From Inquilinus sp. KBS0705 (GTDB lineage Bacteria > Bacteroidota > Bacteroidia > Sphingobacteriales > Sphingobacteriaceae), in contig VCCI02000004.1 in the NCBI GenBank assembly GCA_005938025.2, positions 124,001 to 188,000 of the forward strand: a stretch of 64,000 nt of DNA, written 5' to 3'. Made by a program: the position numbers and the translations under genes. The notes beneath the pieces are model-generated. The model was not told the DNA's origin. It saw nothing but the letters and a program-made list of their open reading frames with translations, and did not search any database. Below are positions 20,216-29,095 of this stretch, in pieces (position 1 is the first letter of the stretch; each line of letters starts with the position of its first letter).

Positions 20216-21498
20216 TATGCTGCTCGTGATCCGGCGGTTGCTGTTTGGACTATCTGTACATCAGGTATCAGCATGTTATATAAGTTAGATACCTTGTTTG
20301 CCACCTTTGCCCAGGTAAAATATGTATTTACACGACAGATAGCATTTTCGCCCATACGGCTTAGTAAGGCATCCTGTTCAATGATCTTATCAATTTTTTC
20401 GGCAAGTGTATCGGGGTCATGCGGATCAACCAACATGCCCGTTTCCCCATCGGCAACACTATACTTAATGCCTCCTACGTTAGCGCCAATTACCGGCGTA
20501 CCACAGGCCATTGCCTCTAAAGGCGTTATGCCAAATGGTTCGTACCATGGGGTGGTGATAAACAAGTCGGCAGCCGAATAATAATACTTTAGTAAAGGCC
20601 GATCTTTACGACCTGTAAAAATGATGGAGTCGACCACGTTATGCTCGCGTGCAATGCGCATTAACCTTGCAAATTCAGGGCAGCTTTCTTCGGTTAAATT
20701 TTCACTTTCGCCACCTACTATTAAAAGCTTAACAGGCTTTTTTTCGTTTTTTAAGATGCTTATAGCGCGTATCACATTGTCTACCCCTTTGCGCGGCACC
20801 ATGCGGCCAAGTTGCAAAATAATACGTTCGTTCAAGGGCAGGCCCAAAGTTTTGCGGGCGGTTACCTTGCCAACCGGGTAAAACTCTTTAGGGCTAAAGC
20901 CGCATGGTATTATACTCACCTTACTTTTCGAAGCATTATAATATTGTACCAGGTCGTCCATATCCTGGGGGCACTCTGCAATAATATGATCGGCTTGTTG
21001 TATGGTCTGCTCCTCTATCAAAAGGCGCTCTGCCGGGAATTTATCTTCTTCGGGCTGGTGTATTTTGCGTACGTGGCCAAGCGCATGAAAGGTAACCACA
21101 AAAGGTATATCCAGCTCCTGCTTAATACCCATAGCCACATAAGCCGACATAAAAAAGTTAGCGTGTATTAAAGAGTAATGCATTTGCTCGTTTATAATAA
21201 AGGCAACCATGTTACTTTTAAATTCGTCCATATACTGTAACAGATCTTCTTTAATAACATTTGTTGCAGGGCCTGCAGTTACATTTATAACCCGCACGCC
21301 GGGTACCCAGTTGATTACATCTTCAAGTTCCTGGTTATCCTTACGGGTGAATACGTCAACATAAAGCCCGCGTGCAGCCAAATGTTTAGCTAATTGCGCT
21401 ACATACACATTTTGTCCGCCGGTATCTACCCCACCCAGTATTGCCAGGGGAGATGCATGTTCGCTTATAAAAGCGATTCTTTTATTTTGATATTTCAT
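20215..21498 (-). CDS. Glycosyltransferase family 4 (sucrose synthase-like N-terminus)
   Basis: GT-B enzyme with the N-terminal motif ILGGVDTGGQNVYVAQLA found in sucrose-phosphate synthase-like GT4 proteins, central LGRMVPRKGVDNVIRAI and the donor-binding block TTPWYEPFGITPLEAMACGTPVIG with the E-x7-E pair. The open frame runs 26 codons further upstream to 21576, but the ATG at 21498 begins MKYQNKRIAFISEHASP, the usual start of the fold, and the extension would overlap the upstream gene by 95 bp. With this start the overlap is 17 bp. 427 residues. Part of the minus-strand glycan operon. Confidence 0.9.
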   Translation of the reverse strand: MKYQNKRIAFISEHASPLAILGGVDTGGQNVYVAQLAKHLAARGLYVDVFTRKDNQELEDVINWVPGVRVINVTAGPATNVIKEDLLQYMDEFKSNMVAFIINEQMHYSLIHANFFMSAYVAMGIKQELDIPFVVTFHALGHVRKIHQPEEDKFPAERLLIEEQTIQQADHIIAECPQDMDDLVQYYNASKSKVSIIPCGFSPKEFYPVGKVTARKTLGLPLNERIILQLGRMVPRKGVDNVIRAISILKNEKKPVKLLIVGGESENLTEESCPEFARLMRIAREHNVVDSIIFTGRKDRPLLKYYYSAADLFITTPWYEPFGITPLEAMACGTPVIGANVGGIKYSVADGETGMLVDPHDPDTLAEKIDKIIEQDALLSRMGENAICRVNTYFTWAKVANKVSNLYNMLIPDVQIVQTATAGSRAA

Positions 21499-22474
21499 GG
21501 TATGAGTCAGGCTGATATAAGATCTTGTTTTTTGTATTCGCAACTTCATTGAACAACCGCTCCCAGTCGTTAACAAACCGGTCGATATTAAAGCGTTGCA
21601 TGGCTACGTCCCGGCCATTAGCGCCAATCTCCCTTGCTAACTCGCGGTCGGCAATTAAGAGGTGCATTTTCCCGATCAGGTAATTGATATCCGTATGAAT
21701 AAAACCTGAGTAGCCATTATCAATTACAGAAGAAAGTTCTGTTGTGGCTAAGCCAACTACCGGCAGGCCCATCATCATGGCTTCGCAAATGGCTAAACCC
21801 AAGCTGGTATACCTTATAGGGTTAAAAAAGAAACGGTATTGGCTCTGAAATTCGGGCAGTAGTGGATGCAACACCTCGCCAAGCCCCAATTCGCCGGTAC
21901 CCATGCCTACAAGGTCAAGTTTTACCTGTTGCCGTGCTTCAAGGAATACATCAAGCCCCAATAAACGACCGCGGGTGGGTAAATTATTTATCACTACTAT
22001 ACCCTTATCTAAATTGCCCGAGTAGGCTGTTTTAGGCATGGTTACGCCATGCTCTATTACGCGCGTTGGTGTACGGTTACTATCCCACATTAATTTATTA
22101 AAGTGGGTTACATGCACCAAAATTATGTCAGGGTCGTCAATAAGGTGTTTGGTATCTGTAGGGTGCTGACGTGGGGGGTCATGCTCTAAATATATCTTTG
22201 GCAGGTTGCGCTGTTCGTCAGATAATATCTCAAACTGATCTTTGGTATAATTTTGATTAGTTTGAAAAAGGATACAGTCAAATTGATGATTACGCACATC
22301 TTGTGCAGGCACCTCAATTACATTATCTCCAAAGGGAAAGGTTTCGCCCCGCCCGTAATAACCTTCTGTTTTTTGTGGTGTTATAGGGATATAGATATCG
22401 TAGTTCCCTTGCGACAGGTAGTACAGGTAACTACCATGAACGTGCCATGTAAAAATTTTGAGTTTGTTTTGCAT
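21482..22474 (-). CDS. Glycosyltransferase, GT4-like
   Basis: 330 residues. The N-terminal half (KIFTWHVHGSYLYYLSQG) is atypical, but the C-terminal half has the GT-B donor pattern: VVINNLPTRGRLLGLDVF, FFFNPIRYTSLGLAICEAMMMGLPVVGLATTE with an E-x7-type pair, and a closing helix EIGANGRDVAMQRF. It is the first gene of the minus-strand operon GT4-like / GT4 / gmhB / GT9, each overlapping the next. Donor and acceptor are unknown. Confidence 0.85.
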   Translation of the reverse strand: MQNKLKIFTWHVHGSYLYYLSQGNYDIYIPITPQKTEGYYGRGETFPFGDNVIEVPAQDVRNHQFDCILFQTNQNYTKDQFEILSDEQRNLPKIYLEHDPPRQHPTDTKHLIDDPDIILVHVTHFNKLMWDSNRTPTRVIEHGVTMPKTAYSGNLDKGIVVINNLPTRGRLLGLDVFLEARQQVKLDLVGMGTGELGLGEVLHPLLPEFQSQYRFFFNPIRYTSLGLAICEAMMMGLPVVGLATTELSSVIDNGYSGFIHTDINYLIGKMHLLIADRELAREIGANGRDVAMQRFNIDRFVNDWERLFNEVANTKNKILYQPDSYHEISK

Positions 22475-22680
22475 GAGTGTGATAAATGAACACTCTTACT
22501 GAACAACATCAAAGCCAAACAATAATTAATTATTAAATAATTTAATATCTTTATAAGATTAATAATTTCATCACTTAATTTATTGAAATAATTATAATTT
22601 TCATAATAATTTCATTTTTGGCATACATCAAAATACGTAAAACTGTCCACTTCTCCTAACACGTATAATTTCATAAACAC

Positions 22681-22713
22681 GTATTTATACTGCTTTCAAG
22701 GGCGTATAAATAC
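22681..22713. promoter_or_regulatory. Inverted repeat upstream of the minus-strand glycan operon
   Basis: GTATTTATAC (22681-22690) and GTATAAATAC (22704-22713) are perfect reverse complements separated by 13 nt; two ACACGTAT words stand close by at 22661 and 22677. The 467-bp AT-rich gap 22475-22941 holds no gene. The repeat may be an operator for the operon starting at 22474, about 200 bp away. Confidence 0.35.
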
Positions 22714-22941
22714 ATTATTACGCGTCAAAGCCAAAAAGACTGATGTAAAAAAAAATTGAAACCAGTATTTTGCGAGTGAAAATAATGGACGATCATCTAC
22801 CATACTTTATTTATATGAGCGGCGTATATTTTTAATTTTTAATTAATTATTACGCTATTAAAGCGAAGAACATTAACTTACCGACAGCATTTCTACTCCG
22901 CTAAAGCCGGTATTATATTAATATTAGGGTACTACTATTTA

Positions 22942-23706
22942 TTATTCCCAAATGCCGTTTTGGGCTGTAAATATTACAGGTTGGCCACCGGTTACCATAA
23001 TGGTATGCTCGTGCTGGGCAACAAAACCACCTTTATTTCCGGTTAATGTCCAGCCATCAGCCTGCGTTTCTGCTATTGTTGATCGCGTAGAAATGAAAGT
23101 CTCTATGGCTACCACCGAATTCTTTTTAAAACGCGTGGTGTTATATCTGTCGCAATAATTTGCTATTTCGTGGGGCTCTTCGTGTAAGCTGCGGCCTATG
23201 CCATGCCCGGTTAGGTTTTTTACTACAGTATAGCCAGCCTTCCTGGCCTCAGTTTCTATTAACTTACCTATCTCTGATACCCGTACACCACCTTTAATAT
23301 TGCTGATGGCTTTTTTTAATATATCCTTTGACGCTTGAACCAATCTGCCATGCCCATAAACATCTTCGCCCAATACAAAAGAGCCGCCATTATCGGCCCA
23401 GTAGCCATTTAGCTCGGCAGACACATCAATATTTACCAGGTCACCCTCTTTTAAAATCTTATCGGTGGATGGTATACCATGCGCTGCCTCGTTGTTAACG
23501 CTAATGCATGTATACCCGGGGAAGTTATAAGTTAACGCAGGTGCAGACCGCGCTCCTAACTGTGCCAGTAATTCGCCGCCGTATTCATCAAGTTCTTTTG
23601 TTGAAATGCCCGGCTTGGCAAACTCACGCATCTTTTTTAGCGTGATGGCAACGGCATCACTTGCCTGCTGCATTCCATTTTTTTCGCTTTCGGTAGTTAT
23701 AGACAT
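22942..23706 (-). CDS. map: Methionine aminopeptidase, type I
   Basis: 254 residues with all conserved residues of type I MetAP: H76 (AAHGIPS), metal ligands D94 (VNIDVS), D105, H168 (TGHGIGRSLHEEP), E202 (AIETF) and E233 (HEHTIMV). It removes the initiator methionine from nascent proteins and needs two divalent metal ions. It stands alone here, not beside the ribosomal-protein/adk cluster where the main map usually sits, so it may be a second copy. It starts with ATG at 23706. Confidence 0.95.
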   Translation of the reverse strand: MSITTESEKNGMQQASDAVAITLKKMREFAKPGISTKELDEYGGELLAQLGARSAPALTYNFPGYTCISVNNEAAHGIPSTDKILKEGDLVNIDVSAELNGYWADNGGSFVLGEDVYGHGRLVQASKDILKKAISNIKGGVRVSEIGKLIETEARKAGYTVVKNLTGHGIGRSLHEEPHEIANYCDRYNTTRFKKNSVVAIETFISTRSTIAETQADGWTLTGNKGGFVAQHEHTIMVTGGQPVIFTAQNGIWE

Positions 23707-23819
23707 TGTACCTTTTATCTACAACAAAATTAACAATTAATGGACTTAATATCGTTTGCCAAATGTCAGCTTATGATTGATATAAGGAAGGCATTAGGCA
23801 TATTCTCAATAGCATAAAA

Positions 23820-23859
23820 TGCAAAAAGCCCTTAACAACTAAGTTAAAGGCTTTTTGCA
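23820..23859 (-). terminator. Terminator between the Kelch/T9SS gene and map
   Basis: Perfect 11-bp stem TGCAAAAAGCC / GGCTTTTTGCA extended by a CTTAAC / GTTAA pair in the middle. It lies about 140 bp after the stop of the minus-strand gene at 24002 and before map. Confidence 0.75.
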
Positions 23860-23860
23860 T

Positions 23861-23962
23861 TTGCTCCCAAACTGGACATAAATCGGAACCATTTGTAGAT
23901 CAATCGAAAGTTCTGAACGATATACAAGTAGCTTAAAGGGGTTCGATCCCTCTTATGAGCAA
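23861..23962 (+). other. tRNA-like remnant or small structured element
   Basis: The stretch ends GGGGTTCGATCCC (23938-23950), identical in form to a tRNA T-arm, and is enclosed by a perfect terminal pair TTGCTC (23861) / GAGCAA (23962). No convincing D-arm or anticodon arm was found and the acceptor does not abut the T-stem. It could be a decayed tRNA, an attachment-site relic, or coincidence. Confidence 0.25.
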
Positions 23963-24001
23963 GGAATTACTTTATGAAGAAAGTGGATTCAATTATTTTG
24001 A

Positions 24002-26434
24002 TCACTTAACTATTAGCTTGAAAAAGTTGTTTTTCCCATCATTGGAAGTAACTATAACAGAATAGAGGCCCGGCCGCAGTTTACTATAGGTTACATGATA
24101 ACTGTAAGAGGATGGCGTAAACGATATATTACCGTTATTAACTAACAGTGCCTTGCCATTACAGTCGATGATACGCGTCTGTATTACACCGCTGTAAACT
24201 GGCGGAAACACGAGGGTGAAATTATCAGAAGCAGGATTAGGGTATAAATATGGCTTTATAACTTTGTCGGTTTCGTTAATTTTATTTTTATCTCTTTTGT
24301 TTGTGTCGATTTCCATTGTATAAGTCTTGGTTATTACAGATACCGACGAATTCATTTTTAACTTAGTGATACTGGCCGTATCCGGTATACCGTTGACTGC
24401 CTTTACCAGCACAACGTATTGGCATTGGGCACCCATTGCCGGCGACGCGAGGTTGCCGCCCAACACAACTTTGCCGGGATTGAAGTTTTTAGTATAAAGA
24501 TTGAGTGAGGTTATTTTGGGGTCATGCACGCCAAGTTTATCAGAAAGTTTCTGCCAGCCTTTTAACCAGGCAGGGAGTGTTGTCCCCCTGGGGTCATAGG
24601 CCACGTACACCGTAGCTGTATCGGAAAGATTGAAGGATAGCATAGATACGGACTTGTTAGCTTTATCATCGTTTGCTGTCCGTATTGTAGCAACACCCTC
24701 TAATATGTTGGGTACATTTGCAATTGTGTAAGCTCTGTCTGTGTAATACTCTATCCCCGAATGCAGTTGGGTTAATGGATAAGTTTTACCGGTGGTAGCG
24801 GTAATATTTGTAATTAAAGCTCCCTCTCCCCCTATACGCTCAAACAAAGCAGCTACCCTTTTATCAGTATCCATCTTTAAATTGAGTGGGTTGGTAGCTG
24901 TAACACTATCGCCTGACCATCCTTTGAACGCCCATCCTTCTAATGGTGTCGCATTCAATACAACCACTTCATCATCATTATAACTATCCTTTTTAGGCGA
25001 TTGGGTAACCAATCCGCCCTCATTTGTTGTTATTTTTAATGTATGCCCGGATGTGGTGCCGTTTATAGTTAAGTTGACACAAAATGACACCTTTGAACCT
25101 GTTAGCATAGAGGTTGCTGTTACATTACCCTTATAGGTACCAGGTAACATGCCGTTGCTATAAACGCTGGCTTCTATATCTTGTCCGTTAAGGCCGGCAA
25201 CTCCGTTACCTTTTTTAGTTATTTTAAGCCAGTCTGCATCAGATGAGATGCTGTAAGCGGCATCATCTTCAACACAATATAATAAATTTTTAAAAGTAAC
25301 TGTTGTATCCCCTTTAATAGTACCTGATAAACAGGAAGCACTAAACCCTAAGGTACGGCTTTTGCTGCGCGTTATGTTTGCTATATAAGTTTCCTTGCGT
25401 TCATCGCTGTAAACTTTTAAAGCACCATTTGTTATAATAAACGAGTTACCTACCAATCTTGCTGATAAGCCTAAAAAGCTTCCGGGCAATTTATAAGCCG
25501 TGATGTTTGTCCAGCTACCGAGGCCATTGTTTGCTTTAGGGTCAAACTGATATGTAGTGTTTTGTGTAACATTATCTTTTCCCTGGCCCGCTACCAAAAA
25601 TATCTTACCGTCTATTGCAAAAGTTGCCGCCTCGGCATGCGAGCGTGGAACAGGTAAGTCTTTTAGCCTTGTCCAGGTATTGGTCACCTCATCGTACACG
25701 TGGCAGTATATCTGATCGACGGCGCCGCAATCGTGTTTAAACTGACCACCCAAAGCGTATATTTTACCGGCCAGCGTAACATAGCTTAAATGATTACGCG
25801 GTATAGGCATTGGGGCCAATTTATTTTCCCAAGTAACAGACGTTTTGTTTGCAAGATATTTGTCCACATCAATTGTTAAATGCAGGGTAGACTGATCTTC
25901 GCAAATGGTTGGCCCAAACCCACCAAAAACGTGGATGGTTCGGCCGAGCAGGGCATATCCACCGCCCCCGATTGGAAAAGCAGTACCTGTAGCGGGATTA
26001 ATAAGGCGGGGGCCGTCCGTCCATGTATTAGTTGTAATATTGTATATAATTACCTGGCTGCTTACAGGGCCATGGGCATCAACTGCGCGCCCACCTATTA
26101 GCCATACATTATCATCAATCAATACGATTCCCTGGTGAGTTATTTCTTTACCGGCAGGAAACGACGCTATCCTGCTCCACTTGTTAGTAGCAATATCGTA
26201 AACTTCGTTCGTTTTTTCGATAGTAGGATTATCACCAAAACCACCAAACATGTAAATTTTTCCCTTGTAAACCACGTTATTACATTCGGCACGTTTACTT
26301 AATTCATCTGCCTTTCTCGTCCACTGTGCGTGAGCCGTTCCAATAAAACAAAACAACGACATAATAAGAAAAACAGTGTTCTTGAAGTGATACAATAAGT
26401 ATCGACGATTGGATTGGGCTAGCAGGGTTTTCAT
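24002..26434 (-). CDS. Secreted Kelch-repeat protein with BACON, InlB-B-like and T9SS sorting domains
   Basis: 810 residues. The first ~36 residues include a hydrophobic segment ending THAQ-like (TAHAQ), a signal peptide. Residues ~45-350 carry Kelch repeats (GKIYMFGGFGD, NVWLIGGRA, RTIHVFGGFG, KIYALGGQF, KIFLVAGQG). A BACON-like segment follows (ISSDADWLKITKKGNG), then a divergent InlB-B / bacterial repeat (EGWAFKGWSGD ... VAALFE). The last ~80 residues (YLYPNPASDNFTLVF ... GLYSVIVTSNDGKNNFFKLIVK split by a loop) form a type A T9SS sorting domain, so the protein is exported by the type IX system to the surface. Function likely adhesion or glycan binding. Confidence 0.88.
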   Translation of the reverse strand: MKTLLAQSNRRYLLYHFKNTVFLIMSLFCFIGTAHAQWTRKADELSKRAECNNVVYKGKIYMFGGFGDNPTIEKTNEVYDIATNKWSRIASFPAGKEITHQGIVLIDDNVWLIGGRAVDAHGPVSSQVIIYNITTNTWTDGPRLINPATGTAFPIGGGGYALLGRTIHVFGGFGPTICEDQSTLHLTIDVDKYLANKTSVTWENKLAPMPIPRNHLSYVTLAGKIYALGGQFKHDCGAVDQIYCHVYDEVTNTWTRLKDLPVPRSHAEAATFAIDGKIFLVAGQGKDNVTQNTTYQFDPKANNGLGSWTNITAYKLPGSFLGLSARLVGNSFIITNGALKVYSDERKETYIANITRSKSRTLGFSASCLSGTIKGDTTVTFKNLLYCVEDDAAYSISSDADWLKITKKGNGVAGLNGQDIEASVYSNGMLPGTYKGNVTATSMLTGSKVSFCVNLTINGTTSGHTLKITTNEGGLVTQSPKKDSYNDDEVVVLNATPLEGWAFKGWSGDSVTATNPLNLKMDTDKRVAALFERIGGEGALITNITATTGKTYPLTQLHSGIEYYTDRAYTIANVPNILEGVATIRTANDDKANKSVSMLSFNLSDTATVYVAYDPRGTTLPAWLKGWQKLSDKLGVHDPKITSLNLYTKNFNPGKVVLGGNLASPAMGAQCQYVVLVKAVNGIPDTASITKLKMNSSVSVITKTYTMEIDTNKRDKNKINETDKVIKPYLYPNPASDNFTLVFPPVYSGVIQTRIIDCNGKALLVNNGNISFTPSSYSYHVTYSKLRPGLYSVIVTSNDGKNNFFKLIVK

Positions 26435-26609
26435 AAAAGTGATAAAGTAAATACTTGGCTATCAAACAAATGACCTACCAATTTAAAGAGAATACAAAGC
26501 AGCAACAATCCCCCGGGCATTATTGTCCCAATTTTGTCTAAATTGCACACATGTGTTACTCTTTGGCACTAATTTAACCTATCGGCAAATTTTTAACTTT
26601 CCATAGCGT

Positions 26610-26818
26610 ATATTTAAATACAACCGTACTTTACAGCTCAGCTTCGGGTGGCATGGCAATAATGCAGGGGGTACGTATAAAAGCCAAAATACAACGCAAA
26701 CGATTTCCCGCTCCGATTTCCTTAAAGAGATGAAATACCTGAACAGCCCTATAGCCAAAGCAAGGGAACTTCTGCTTAACGGTGGTATGATGAGTGAATT
26801 ATACTCTTTTATTACTTG
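26610..26818 (+). pseudogene. Possible gene remnant, open frame without start
   Basis: After an in-frame stop near 26609 an open frame of about 69 codons runs to the TGA at 26816-26818, with a coding-like composition (GWHGNNAGGTY, SRSDFLKEMKYLNSPI, ARELLLNGGMMSELY). There is no ATG until the internal one at 26731. It is not recognised. It may be the tail of a decayed gene. The rest of the 450-bp gap 26435-26884 shows nothing else except the tRNA terminator. Confidence 0.25.
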
Positions 26819-26844
26819 ATTAACAGCATATAGATGAAAAAAAG

Positions 26845-26880
26845 AAGGGCAAGCGACCGATTTATCGTGCTTGCCCTTTT
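26845..26880 (-). terminator. Terminator downstream of tRNA-Asn
   Basis: Stem AAGGGCAAGC / GCTTGCCCTT with a 14-nt loop; on the minus strand it is followed by a CTTCTTTTTTT tract, 5 bp beyond the tRNA 3' end. Confidence 0.85.
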
Positions 26881-26884
26881 GAAG

Positions 26885-26958
26885 CTCCTGAGGCTGGGCT
26901 CGAACCAGCGACCCTCTGATTAACAGTCAGATGCTCTAACCAGCTGAGCTACTCAGGA
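26885..26958 (-). tRNA. tRNA-Asn (GTT anticodon)
   Basis: Read on the minus strand the gene begins TCCTGAGTAGCTCAG and ends with T-arm GGTTCGAGCCC and acceptor CTCAGGA plus discriminator G. The 7-bp acceptor TCCTGAG/CTCAGGA is perfect. The anticodon stem TCTGA/TCAGA encloses loop CTGTTAA, anticodon GTT (positions 26922-26924 on the plus strand), hence asparagine. CCA is not encoded. Length 74 nt. Confidence 0.97.
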
Positions 26959-27044
26959 GTATTTTCTGGTTTGGAGTGTGCAAAAGTATAATTATTGAGC
27001 TAATTTCACAATATTTGCAGCAAAAAAAATTAAATTATTTTTAC

Positions 27045-27959
27045 ATGAGTTTGTTAGTTATTGGTACTGTGGCGTTTGACGCGATCGAGACTCCTTTTGG
27101 TAAGACGGATAAGATAGTAGGCGGGGCCGCTACTTACGCCGGTTTGGCCGCATCATACTTTTATAATAAGGTTAAAATAGTGGCTGTGGTTGGCGACGAC
27201 TTCCCCCAGGCGGAGATACAGGATTTTAATAACCACGGCATCGATACTGAGGGTCTGCAGATTAAAAAGGGCGAAAAATCCTTCTTCTGGAGCGGAAAGT
27301 ACCATAACGACATGAACAGCCGCGACACTCTGATTACCGACTTAAACGTACTGGCCGACTTTGACCCTATCATACCTGAGAGCTACCAGGACGCCGAGTT
27401 TTTGATGCTGGGTAACCTAACCCCACAAGTACAGCAAACGGTTATAAAACGCCTTAAAAACCGCCCTAAGCTAATTGTAATGGACACCATGAACTTTTGG
27501 ATGGACATAGCAATGGACGATCTGCTGGAGACCATTAAACTGGTTGATGTACTAACCATTAACGATGCCGAAGCACGCCAGCTTTCGGGTGAATATTCGT
27601 TAGTGAAGGCAGCTAAAAAGATATTAACTATGGGCCCTAAGTACCTGATTATCAAAAAGGGAGAGCATGGCGCATTGCTTTTCCACGAAGACCATATCTT
27701 CTCGGCGCCGGCCCTGCCACTGGCCGAGGTATTTGACCCAACAGGCGCCGGCGATACCTTTGCGGGCGGCTTTATTGGCTATATGGCCAAGGTAGGTGCG
27801 GTTAACTTCAATAACATGAAAAACGCCATCATTTTTGGTTCGGCGCTGGCCTCTTTTTGTGTAGAAAAGTTTGGTACAGAGAAGATTAAGAACCTTAGCC
27901 AGGAGGATATCTCGGCACGCGTGCAGCAGTTTGTACAACTGTCGTCTTTTGAAATATAG
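27045..27959 (+). CDS. PfkB-family carbohydrate kinase
   Basis: 304 residues from the ATG at 27045 (MSLLVIGTVAFDAIETP); the open frame begins at a GTG 23 codons upstream, but that extension is low-complexity and overlaps the tRNA promoter region. Substrate-side motif GGAATYAG and the C-terminal PfkB signature DPTGAGDTFAGGF with catalytic base D237 are intact. Family members phosphorylate ribose, adenosine, fructose or related sugars with ATP. The short second signature and the MSLLVIGTVAFD start resemble a widespread Bacteroidota sugar kinase of unassigned substrate. Monocistronic with its own terminator. Confidence 0.9.
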   Translation: MSLLVIGTVAFDAIETPFGKTDKIVGGAATYAGLAASYFYNKVKIVAVVGDDFPQAEIQDFNNHGIDTEGLQIKKGEKSFFWSGKYHNDMNSRDTLITDLNVLADFDPIIPESYQDAEFLMLGNLTPQVQQTVIKRLKNRPKLIVMDTMNFWMDIAMDDLLETIKLVDVLTINDAEARQLSGEYSLVKAAKKILTMGPKYLIIKKGEHGALLFHEDHIFSAPALPLAEVFDPTGAGDTFAGGFIGYMAKVGAVNFNNMKNAIIFGSALASFCVEKFGTEKIKNLSQEDISARVQQFVQLSSFEI

Positions 27960-27975
27960 CAGGATTATGCTGCAT

Positions 27976-28012
27976 AAAAAAAGCTCCGCCAATTTTTGGC
28001 GGAGCTTTTTTT
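27976..28012 (+). terminator. Rho-independent terminator after the PfkB kinase
   Basis: Stem AAAAAAAGCTCCGCC / GGCGGAGCTTTTTTT with a 7-nt loop, 16 bp after the stop codon. Confidence 0.92.
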
Positions 28013-28218
28013 ATATGTTATTTTGGGGGTAAAATCTTTATTCCAGCCCCCGCTATAAATTTTTCTTTATTTTTCGTTTTTTTTGCAATTTCTGCTTAGG
28101 CATTTTCCATTTTTTTGTTCCGGTCGGGCTAACTAATATAAAATAAAAAAACCATAATTCCTAACATCTATTTTTGCAAGGCGGGGGTTGCCATGCAATT
28201 TTTGCCACCCGGGCCTTA

Positions 28219-28268
28219 GTGACAAAACAGTGTCACAAACAATATTGATCTTTATCCCGACATTTGTA
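28219..28268 (+). promoter_or_regulatory. GTGAC-N8-GTCAC operator with -7 box, copy B
   Basis: GTGACAAAACAGTGTCAC (28219-28236) is followed after exactly 24 nt by CATTTGTA (28261-28268), giving a GACATTTG box. It lies in the 334-bp gap between the PfkB kinase and the minus-strand AlkD-like gene and points at the 3' end of the latter; no open frame of note begins downstream. The remainder of the gap (28013-28218) is AT-rich and shows nothing else. Confidence 0.55.
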
Positions 28269-28293
28269 GGAGGCCAAATTGTGGTGCCAATTT

Positions 28294-28959
28294 CTAACCC
28301 TGCCTCTTCACCATCTCGTTTATCCATATAGGTGCAAAAGGTGAGGTGCAGCCTTTTGATACCGGGTAATCGCGGTAGATGCCCATTTGCTCGCCCATTG
28401 CCAGGGCACGCTGGCGGTAGGCAGGGTGATTAATGCCAATTTGGGCCAGCGCGGTGTTCATGGTCCATTGTGGTTCGGGTGCGGCGTTGGGCATTTCGGC
28501 AGCTATCCTATCCAGTATAGCCGGGATATCCAAACCTTCGGGGCTACGTGCAATACGGCCACTGGTAAGGGCCCAGTAGGCACGGCCGGCCATCGGGTCG
28601 TCGGTATGTTCCCAAAGCTGTCGCAATTGTTCTTTGTCGGGGTGCTCTTTTAACACATACGAGCTAAACCAGTCGGCTACGTGGGTAAAGCGTTCCGAGC
28701 GTACCATGCTATCTATTTCGGCAACCGATAACTTTTTTGGCTCCAGTATCAGCGTAGCCAAAAAGCGGGCCTCTACATTACCGGTTTCCCATAATTGTTT
28801 AGCCAGCATGTGGTCGGTTTTTATCTTCGCGGCAATTTTGCGTATGTCGCCCATTTTTACGCCGAATTGGTTAGGGCCGGAACCGCGCTTTTTGTTTTGA
28901 GCGAACACCTTGTCGTCCTTTAAGGATTCGAACTTGGTGAGTATTTCTGTAACGGTCAT
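28294..28959 (-). CDS. DNA alkylation repair protein (AlkD-like, HEAT-like repeats)
   Basis: 221 residues, all alpha-helical, matching the DNA alkylation repair family: VKMGDIRKIAAKI near the start, LWETGNVEARFLATLIL, and the C-terminal QWTMNTALAQIGINHPAYRQRALAMGEQM split across repeats, ending SKGCTSPFAPIWINEMV. AlkD removes positively charged alkylated bases without flipping them out, using Trp and Asp residues on the concave face. Solitary gene; start ATG at 28959 agrees with family length. Confidence 0.85.
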   Translation of the reverse strand: MTVTEILTKFESLKDDKVFAQNKKRGSGPNQFGVKMGDIRKIAAKIKTDHMLAKQLWETGNVEARFLATLILEPKKLSVAEIDSMVRSERFTHVADWFSSYVLKEHPDKEQLRQLWEHTDDPMAGRAYWALTSGRIARSPEGLDIPAILDRIAAEMPNAAPEPQWTMNTALAQIGINHPAYRQRALAMGEQMGIYRDYPVSKGCTSPFAPIWINEMVKRQG

Positions 28960-28990
28960 GCTTGATACAATTGGTTGTTTGAATTTAAAG

Positions 28991-29068
28991 TCTCCTCAGG
29001 GTCTCCTCAAAGGGACCCTGAGGAAATCAGCGACCTCAAGGTCCTCTGCGAGAGACCCTGAGGGGACA
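28991..29068. repeat. Imperfect palindromic repeats (CTCAGGGTC family)
   Basis: Two hairpin units: CCTCAGGGTC/GACCCTGAGG around 28995-29023 and CAAGGTCCTC with GAGACCCTGAGGGGAC around 29036-29067. They fill the gap between the AlkD-like gene and the cupin gene, both on the minus strand. Confidence 0.6.
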
Positions 29069-29095
29069 ATGATTGGATTCCTGAATTTAAATCTA

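Noticed and set aside
21499..21576. Upstream start of the GT4 gene
   Set aside because: It overlaps the upstream gene by 95 bp and the extra residues are low-complexity; the ATG at 21498 begins the fold.
28133..28327. 64-codon open frame on the minus strand
   Set aside because: It overlaps the AlkD-like gene end and the copy B operator and has no coding character.
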